Assembly: GCF_004193775.1 (NCBI RefSeq)
Contig: NC_041020.1
Span: forward strand, 4,979,657-5,043,656
Reading direction: 5' to 3'
DNA length: 64,000 bases
Source: Glycine soja
Lineage: Eukaryota > Streptophyta > Magnoliopsida > Fabales > Fabaceae
The translations under genes were made by a program, and so were the position numbers. Positions 56,871 to 64,000 of this stretch are shown here, piece after piece. The notes beneath the pieces were generated by a model. It did not search any database and was not told the DNA's origin. It worked only from the letters and a program-made list of their open reading frames with translations. Position 1 is the first letter of the stretch. The number at the start of each line of letters is the position of its first letter.

Positions 56871-57630
56871 ACATTGAATTGACAACTCACAATTTAAATT
56901 CAAGTATGAAAATAATATTAATGGACATCTGAAGCACAACATAGCAGAGTAAAATCAAATTCAAAATTGACAATAATTTACAATTTTACACACGTCTCTA
57001 AAAAAATAATATCTTTTTCACCAGCAAAACTGACATTGAATTGCCAATTCACAATTTACATTTAAGTATGAAAGTAATAATAATGGACGTCTGGTGCACT
57101 AAACAACAGGGTAAAATCACAATCGAAATTGATAACACTTTTCAATTTACCCAAGTCTCTGAAAAATAATAGATGTTTCACCAACAAAAGTGACATTGAT
57201 TTGATAACTCACAATTTAAATTCAAGCCTCAGAGTGATAATGGGCGGTCTGGTGCACCAAGTAGTATGGTAAAATCATAGTCGAAATTGTCAACACTTTC
57301 TAATTTACCCAAGTCTCTAAAAAAACAATAGATGTTTCACCAACAAAACTAACATTGATTTGACAACTCATAAATTGCATTCAACTCTCAAAGTGATAAT
57401 GGGTGGTCTGGTGCACCAAGTAGTTGGGTAATATCATAGTCGAAATATACAACACTTTATAATTTACCAAAGTCTCTAAAAAAACAATAGATATTTCACC
57501 AACGAAACAAACATTGATTTCACAACTCACAATTTGCATTCAATTCTCAAAGTGATAATGGACGGTATGATGCACCAAGTAGTAGGGTAAAATCACAGTA
57601 AAAAATTCACAATATTATGCACTACATTAA
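56871..57630. repeat. Tandem array, ~160-bp unit, about five copies
   Basis: ACATTGA anchors at about 56871, 57033, 57193, 57352 and 57511 (periods 162, 160, 159, 159). Units share CAACTCACAATTTAAATTCAA, GATAATGGRCGGTCTGGTGC, GGTAAAATCA and AAGTCTCTAAAAAAACAATA. It ends about 65 bp upstream of a TATA box and the next ORF. Confidence 0.9.
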
Positions 57631-57694
57631 TAAACACAAAATTACAATAATGACATGTGTCAATAAACATCAACGGGGTGAAGCTTCAAACAAC

Positions 57695-57702
57695 TATAAA
57701 TA
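57695..57702 (+). promoter_or_regulatory. TATA box of the third MULE-like ORF
   Basis: TATAAATA lies 82 bp before the ATG at 57777, with a C/A-rich leader (TTCCCTACAACATACC) resembling that of the second MULE gene (CCCCTACAACAAT). Confidence 0.5.
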
Positions 57703-57776
57703 ACACAAAACACCCTCAATATAGTCACACAATTCCCTACAACATACCTTCACAAACCATATTCAATCTCAATACT

Positions 57777-58394
57777 ATGGCATTCTTTGGAGAAACAAGC
57801 ACTCAGACCATTTCTAACTCGAGATTAGCATTCATTTTCCTAAATAGATCAATCATTCGCAACAAAACTAATGTTTATTTTCAATGTCCTACTCCAATAT
57901 CGATGCGAGTTCCTCAAAATTGTTCTTTTGAGACACTGAACAGAAGAATTCACAACAGAACATCCGATGATGATGATGTTTACACAATGTTAATGTGCAA
58001 TGATCAATACTCATGTGTTGGCCCTATAGAATTATTATGTACCATCAACAGAACATCCGATGATATACTCAACCTACTTTGATCCATCATCACTCCTACT
58101 CATGATGCAATGTTGTATTACAACAACAAGTGAAAGATACCACGACAAGACAATTTTTTGGGTTACTCCTTTACTGGAACAAACCTAATAAGATTTCAAA
58201 TTCCTTCAAGATGTAGCATTGAAAAACTCATGGATGTCATCAAGCAAGTTGTGCCTATAGGGGTTCCCCCTTATGGAATTCACGAATCACAATTGGCTAG
58301 GCAATTTTTCTTTCGACAGTCAGGACATACAAAATATTCAGAAAAATTAATCGAGTATCAAATAATAGATTTGATAACCAATGAAGAAAAATAG
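57777..58394 (+). pseudogene. Third MULE-associated ORF, function not recognised
   Basis: The ATG at 57777 was chosen because it follows the TATA box by 82 bp, although the frame is open from 57657. It reads MAFFGETSTQTISNSRLAFI, then VYFQCPTPISMRVPQNCSFE, a Ser/Asp-rich patch and CVGPIELLCTINRTSDD. TGA at 58080 and 58131 interrupt one continuous frame that goes on with FTGTNLIRFQIPSRCSIEKL, QVVPIGVPPYGIHE and KLIEYQIIDLITNEEK to a TAG. Two related halves, each with an RFQIP/VYFQCP-type strand before a helix, suggest a duplicated PB1-like fold such as MULE N-termini carry. I do not know the family for certain. Confidence 0.5.
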
Positions 58395-58936
58395 TTATTT
58401 GAAAGTTTTAATTTCTTCAAAAGTCATATATAAATTAAATATTATCAAACAAAGTCTATTATCAATTAAGTCTTGTATAAATTAAATAATATAAGAAAAA
58501 TAATTTTACTTAATAACATCATTTTCTTAAACAAATAAAAAATATTTTAATAAAAAATATTTTTAAAATCAATTAAAAATATTTTTATATAATATAATAT
58601 TTTAATAATTTAAATTAAAACATAAATTTAAAAATAGAAAAAAATATTTTAAAAAAATAAAAGTCAACATCCAGAAGTCGGTGGCTAGTCCCGACTTCTC
58701 AAAGAACCTGAAAAGTAATGTACTTTGGGTAATACAATACAAAGAGGTATATTTTGGGAATATTGAGAAAAGGGAGTGTGTAGTTGAGTAAAAAAAACCT
58801 GAAAAATATACATGTTTGCTCTTTCACATATCAATTCATATGGAGTCTCAAGCCAACCAATCCATGACTATGAAATCTTCCTTTAATAGGCTTAAAGGTT
58901 CTTTCTCAATAGACATACCTTTCACCTTTCTCAAAA
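58395..58936. other. AT-rich DNA without gene
   Basis: Only a perfect short hairpin is notable: AGAAGTCGG (58673-58681) pairs with CCGACTTCT about 9 bp further on. It might belong to the 3' end of the preceding transcription unit. Confidence 0.4.
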
Positions 58937-59321
58937 GGATTAAATATATTTTTATTTCTAATAAATATTCAATCTCTTATGTTTACACTCTAATAAATTT
59001 TTATTTTGCATTGAGTTTCTAATAAAATAATAATTTTATTTTAAATCCTTAACACTTTTTTTAGTCCATGATAAATTAGAAAATTTTTTGTTTGTTCCCT
59101 CATAAAAAAATCATTTGTTATTATTTGGGACTAAAACAAAATTCGTTAATTTTTCTGGGAGCAAACGCAAAATTCGTTAATTTATGAGGGACTAAAACAA
59201 AATATCGAGAACCAAAAACAAAATGGTTGTTTTATTAAGGACTCAATGCAAAGCAAAAAAATTATTAGGGGACAAACATAAAAATTGAGCATTTATTAGG
59301 GATCAAAAACATATTTAAACC
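58937..59321. mobile_element. 385-bp MITE with 9-bp target duplication
   Basis: The left end GGATTAAATATATTTTTATT and the reverse complement of the right end GGTTTAAATATGTTTTTGAT match in most positions and continue as imperfect inverted arms (CTAATAAATATTCAAT against CTAATAAATGCTCAATT). TTCTCAAAA (58928-58936) and TTCTTAAAA (59322-59330) form a 9-bp duplication with one change. Mutator-type MITE; no coding capacity. Confidence 0.8.
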
Positions 59322-60200
59322 TTCTTAAAATATCCTTTCTAATTAGAGATAGTGTTTTCATTTTCTCAAAAGTAATTGGATGTTAGGTGTTACCACCTTC
59401 CCTGGTACTTCCATCTTTGTTGCATATATAAATTGCACCGTATCATAAAATGGTTTAAATTAGCAATTTCAAAATATTATTAAGTTATTTATTAATATTA
59501 CTAAATTAATCAATACTATCAAGTTTGTTGTCAAAATTCTGTTACAATCCAGATTTGGATAATTGAAGTTGTTAGGATTTGATTTTTTTTCAAATTTAGA
59601 GCCAAAATTATGATACAGTCTAGATTTGGATTTGTCCAATCACATATTTATGTTCAAATTTGAATTTCGTGCAAAAAAAGTGCAAAAGTAAATATATAAA
59701 AGAACAAAAAAAACGCAAAAAAAGTGCAAAAAAAAAAAAAAAAAGGTTATGCATTCAAAGTTGTTTTCCTTCTAGTTTTCACATACCTATGCTTCAAAAA
59801 AGAATTGTGTCTTGTTGGTTATTTACATCTAGTTTAGTTCAATTCTGGGACAATCCTTTTCTTGATTTTGGAGTCTTTTAATTTGTCTTCCATAGCATTC
59901 CTTTTGAGTATTCCTTTCATTATTTTTTTGCTTATCTTTAAATTCCTTAATTTTATCTTAGAGTATTTCTATTCTTGGCTTCTTGGGTTGAGTTTGGATT
60001 TGTGACATATTTTACATTGAATACTTCTTGATTTTAAGCTTGAAATTTCTACTCAAGAATGGAAGAGGACCAAGAGTGGTAAAAAGCAAGAGTGAATATT
60101 ATAAAAGAAAAAGTCTATTTGAGCGAGCTTATGTGAAACACTAAGTTGACTGGTGAGGTCCTATTATGTTTATTACTTGTGCACTAATTTTACTTGTAAG
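59322..60200 (+). other. AT-rich DNA and possible gypsy leader
   Basis: No gene is recognised in 59322-59880. 59660-59745 is an A-rich tract with repeated GTGCAAAAAAA. From about 59880 the T-rich sequence running to the gag ATG could be a chromovirus 5' leader, but no LTR or primer site was identified. Confidence 0.35.
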
Positions 60201-60633
60201 TATGACTTCTACAAGTGGAGATGCTACTCCACCATCTCCAAAAACAACAAGGATCATGGCAGAGATGATTAAACATGGTAATCAAATGAGAAGAATGATT
60301 TATGAAGATAAAGAAATGATGGAGAGAATGAGAAAGAAGAATGGGGAGAGTTTTAGAAGAATACACAAGAGTAACGAACCTTTAATTGTAAGGGTTGAAA
60401 ATATAAAGCGGAGAGAGGATAGATCATCTAATTCTTCTCATGCAAAAGATGAGGGATATGAAGAGGATGAGGGAGGAAGGAGGAATGAGAGGTATAGGGA
60501 GAGAAGAAATCATAGAAGATATGGAGGTAGACAAAGAGAGAAAGGGATTGAGGGAGTGAAGGTGAAGATCCCTACTTTTAAAGGGACTTATGATCCAAAA
60601 GTGTATCTTAAGTGGGAGATGGAGGTAGGATAA
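60201..60633 (+). pseudogene. Gypsy (chromovirus-like) gag N-terminal fragment
   Basis: The ATG at 60201 is preferred over 60166 because MTSTSGDATPPSPKTTRIMA looks like a natural start and the upstream codons are hydrophobic leader noise. A charged helical region (MRRMIYEDKEMMERMRKKN) and an Arg/Glu-rich stretch (RRNERYRERRNHRRYGGRQR) precede GVKVKIPTFKGTYDPKVYLK, the hallmark beginning of the gag domain in Ty3/gypsy elements. The frame stops at 60631 right after YLKWEMEVG, and no further gag or pol is seen. Only the first 144 residues remain. Confidence 0.7.
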
Positions 60634-62190
60634 GGGCATGTTTCACCAGCGGAGCAACGCAATGTACGGTGCTTGGAGGAGGACGACACTGCTTGGTTCA
60701 AGGGTTAGGGGAGTGGGAAGTCGTAGGGAAAGGAGAGGAGTCAGGTGGTATAAGGATTTGGACCTGACCTGTGGGTAAAAGAGACATTTCATCCCATTTG
60801 GTAGTGCCAATAGCACTACTGGTAGTGAGAATAGTATTTCTCACAAAACAAACATGTTGACCCAATATATAACTTCATGCAAATGCAGTCCAACATTCAG
60901 CTCACTAGAGAACTTCCTTATAATGAAGAAGGACCACCAATATGCAGACATAAAACACTGGAATATGACCCGAGGCCATTAGCAAAAAGCACTTGCAAAT
61001 CGCAAGATTCTATACAATTAAAGGCATTCCTCGCACACTCACGTAGGAAGCACCAATACCATAGCTCAAAATAAGCCGTATGTGTTATAATTTAGCATTG
61101 ATCGAAGACACAAGGTATACACACCTTTAATTCATTCACTTTATCATCTTTAACAAACACTAATTTAAGCATCGGAGTCATTGCAGGTAACCACACCAAA
61201 GCTCTACTTGTAGTGATCAATCGGAGACTCTTACTACCTCACTTAATAGGAGACTCCAATTTAATAGAGATACATAATCAAGATATATAGTGGGCTAGCA
61301 AGTAGCAACAGTGTTATTTTCAGTCAGATAATGGAATTGCCTTGTAACAAAAGCAACATATTTGCACTAATCACTGTTACATTATTTTTTGGTTAAACAA
61401 ATAGTGGTTTATTTTAGGGAAATGTAAAAACCTGTGGGGAGTCCTAATTGGTCATTCTTTGCCCCTCTTCTGTTGAAGTGTGTTTTCTTGAGCAAACAAT
61501 GTAAAAAGTTGGGAGAGGGGATGAATTTATTTTTTTTTTGCCTTTATTACTTTATCATTTTATATGTCAAGAAAAATCCAACTCCGACTTGGTTTAATCA
61601 AGTTTTCTCCTTTAAAATTAAGGTGCATATCTGGGTACATGTTTTCATTGAATGTTTATTTTTATGAAGTGGGACTAAGAGAATAGGATCCTCTAGAGTT
61701 AAAAAAAACAAATATAGGAGGAAAATAGGATTAAGAGTTTGAAACTGCTGAAAGCACAGTTAAATTTTTTAAGTCTAGAGGTTGAGGATCCGTGACTGAA
61801 TCATATACTAATTAGAATCAAAATGATTTTCAAGATCAACCATCTAAAGCAAGAAAAGGGGAAAAGCTAGATGTTGAATGTTAATTTGGGTTTCTTGTTT
61901 GTCATAATTAAGATTTAAGAGCTAAATTTGTGGGTATCAGATAAAGATATAGTTTTTTTATTTTTTATTGGGTCCAAAGGTACAGCTGATTTTCAAATAG
62001 TGTAGCATAATTGGGACATTAATGGGCCTGGATATGAAAGTTGAGATGACAATAGGGAGTTGCTTTTGGTCACATGCACTCTACTCATTGTTTTTGGCTC
62101 CTATCAAGGGGTTGACATCTTTTTTATTCCAAATGTCCTTCTCACGATATCATGATTTTGTTGAATAAAAGGCATAATATAATTATGTTT
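60634..62190. other. No recognised gene
   Basis: 60640-60770 is comparatively GC-rich (GAGCAACGCAATG, GAGGAGGACGACACTGC) and may be residual retroelement sequence. The remainder is AT-rich. Short ORFs (60877-61074, 61434-61667) show no recognisable domain. Confidence 0.4.
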
Positions 62191-62520
62191 TTATTGCACT
62201 CGCATTTTCGCACCCCATTAATATAATGGAATCAAGATTTTGCTGTACAATACATACGGAATTATAATTTTGTTGTATATTCTTTTGATATCCTAGACAT
62301 AAGAATGGAATTAGGATTTTATTGTTGCTTTTTGCCACCCCTTAATACAATGGAATCGTTGTTCTACTATGTGTTCCAAAACCAAAAATAAAATAACTTG
62401 TATATAATTAATATTAATTGTACAATAGAAACAAGTTTTTGCTGTATACAATTTTACAGTATATAACATTTATGTGATCTATGATGAATTCACACTCCTA
62501 ACACAATGGAAATATGTTTC
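62190..62520. repeat. Imperfect direct repeats around CACCCCTTAATACAATGGAATC
   Basis: Related segments near 62212, 62334 and 62491 (CACCCCATTAATATAATGG, CACCCCTTAATACAATGG, CACTCCTAACACAATGG) lie about 122 and 157 bp apart with poorly conserved fillers. Degenerate. Confidence 0.45.
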
Positions 62521-64000
62521 CAACAAAGAATTTATTTTTAATTTTTTTTTATAAAAAAAGTTGGGGCTATACTTAAGAAAAATAGAGGTGAAAATATCAA
62601 CTTCCGCAAATCTTAAAACATTGTCAAACAAAGAAAATACATTAAAAAAGAAAATTGTTAATTCTTAATAATTTGTGTTGTAAAAACATTAGATTATAAG
62701 TTAGTTTTAGCAAATATATAGTTGCAATGATCAGTCATGATTTTTGTTAGTTATCAAATTTCTCTTAGTTTTTAATTTATAGTTAAGCCAATTATATAAT
62801 AACATTGTTCTTAAAAATCTTTGTGCTTGTAACATGCATTGCTGTTAAAAAAGTTTAATATTTATTGATAAATTAAAGATACGATTTTAAAAATAGTTAT
62901 TATAAAAGTCAATTATTTTATCATTCATAATAATTGAATCATAGTATTTTTTTTTAAAATTGGCCTCGTATATATTTTTTACATTTTCAATACATATATT
63001 ATTTACATCAAAAAAAAAATACAGTATATTTCATTTAAATTTCAAAGTTCCACATATGAGGTAAGATTGGAATGTCACTAGTGAAGAAGCAAGTTTTGAA
63101 CAGAAACAATTCAATTTTGCTTTCTACCAAACTGCAATGTGGGGGACTGGGGACTAAAGTCCATTACAGATTTTACTACCTGCCAAGAAACCAAACGATG
63201 CATAGGACCAGACACAGATCTTACGAGTTGCACAGTTTGTAGTTCTCTTAGGGAATCTTTTCCTCCTCTTTTTCACTTTTGTCCAAAAAGTCCATAAAAA
63301 ATACATTATACCGTACTATATTAAACAAGAAAAGGAAAAAAAAAAAGATTATTGTTCTTGGATAAATTCTGTCCTCATCCTCCATTCTAGAATTTCTAGA
63401 GCCAATAAATGTTATTGTTATTGGATGATTATGAGCGTCTTACATGGAGCCTCCTAAGGTAAAAGCATACGACTAAGATGTTATTTTCTTTTGAAAAAAT
63501 GATTACCATCCACTAGTACAAAACCACGTATATATGAAAATTGCAAAAGTCAACATCACCATCTTAGATCTTCCTCTATTATGCAGACCAACGTCCTCAA
63601 AGCACACTGTTTTCCATTTACTTTTTTCAGTTATAACTTTTTAATAAGGACGTGAGTAACTTCAATTAGCCATTAATTAGGTGTGATTGTGAATTGTGGT
63701 GTTCATCTCCACTTTGTCATAGAGACAGAAGTTATGGCACCATTATTTGGCATTTAATTCGAGGAGTATGGTACCATGCCACTATCATTGTTTCGTTGAT
63801 TTACCAAGGCAGGAACAACATGAATATTGCTTGATCTCTATCATCCTTATCTAAGTGGTTCTTTGAAAATTTATAATCAGTTTTGTATTTAATTTTATTT
63901 ATCTTTTTCTTTTTTGCTTTCTAGACCCTTTAAGATTTTAACAAATACATACCTTTTTTCTTTTATGATGTGACTTAAAATAACTAAGGATAAAACAACT
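62521..64000. other. AT-rich DNA, nothing recognised
   Basis: No ORF, RNA gene, LTR or tandem array could be supported on either strand. The segment around 63060-63400 is slightly richer in GC and might be the flank of a host gene to the right, but this is a guess. Confidence 0.4.

Noticed and set aside
46955..57630. CRISPR-like regular repeats
   Set aside because: Units of 43-198 bp are contiguous tandem repeats without unique spacers, and the sequence is plant nuclear DNA.
61434..61667. 77-codon ORF with a hydrophobic stretch, possible small secreted protein
   Set aside because: No recognisable motif, AT-rich surroundings, a poly-T run inside, and no promoter or conservation evidence.
63000..64000. 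Promoter of a host gene to the right
   Set aside because: Slight rise in GC and a few CT-rich tracts only; no TATA-leader-ATG series could be supported.

Overview
The window looks like heterochromatic plant nuclear DNA, most likely from a legume (soybean or a close relative). No intact host gene is visible. Almost everything recognisable is a transposable element or a remnant of one. The organism call rests on the element mix: an Athila-lineage Ty3/gypsy pol, an Ogre/Tat-lineage Ty3/gypsy element with a second RNase H, a Copia family of the SIRE/Maximus type, a Reina-like chromovirus, and Mutator-like (MULE) genes. It also rests on legume-style LTR signatures such as CGCTAAGCG clusters, TCGCCTGGGCGAGC and GTAATCGATTAC. 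All similarity statements are recognition from memory, not database results.

Layout. 1-1910 is the 3' tail and 3' LTR of a gypsy element entering from the left. 1911-4698 is the 3' noncoding part of an Ogre-like element, ending in a long array of palindromic repeats. 4699-6083 is an Ogre LTR with Ogre sequence on both sides, followed by an Ogre leader and gag start (6424-6622). That Ogre copy appears to resume at 26250 with protease/RT/RNase H, integrase, a spliced-looking leader, an ORF in the env position, a second palindromic array and a 3' LTR ending at 38568. The gap between holds nested material: an Athila-type LTR fragment (6627 to about 7980), a Reina-like element (about 7980-11349), Athila gag-pol (11350-16708) with its spacer, a Copia LTR scrap, an AT-rich block, and a Copia element (19793-26249).

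38569-46738 is a Mutator transposase gene on the minus strand. It is cut on one side by the Ogre LTR and split by a minus-strand Copia element (40624-46566, target duplication CCTGA). 46739-58400 is a MULE-rich zone. It holds a broken plant-mobile-domain (MAIN-like) gene, a second MULE N-terminus whose start codon was hit by a solo LTR, a foldback Pack-MULE-like element (about 54000-56815) apparently carrying the 5' end of a heavy-metal-associated-protein gene, and a third MULE-like ORF. Each of these four ORF starts lies downstream of its own unrelated tandem array. From 58400 to the end there is a 385-bp MITE, a gag fragment and AT-rich DNA without recognisable genes.

The most interesting signals are RNA-like. 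All seven full or nearly full Copia LTRs carry, downstream of their TATA box, a row of hairpins with one shared 7-nt loop (GGGTACA) but different stems, and one stem covaries between copies. The Ogre 3' region and the Reina-like LTR carry unrelated hairpin arrays. Both env-position spacers repeat the signature motif of their own LTR family and then show a CAA/GTAAGTA splice donor. In the Ogre copy an acceptor lies directly before the ORF's ATG.
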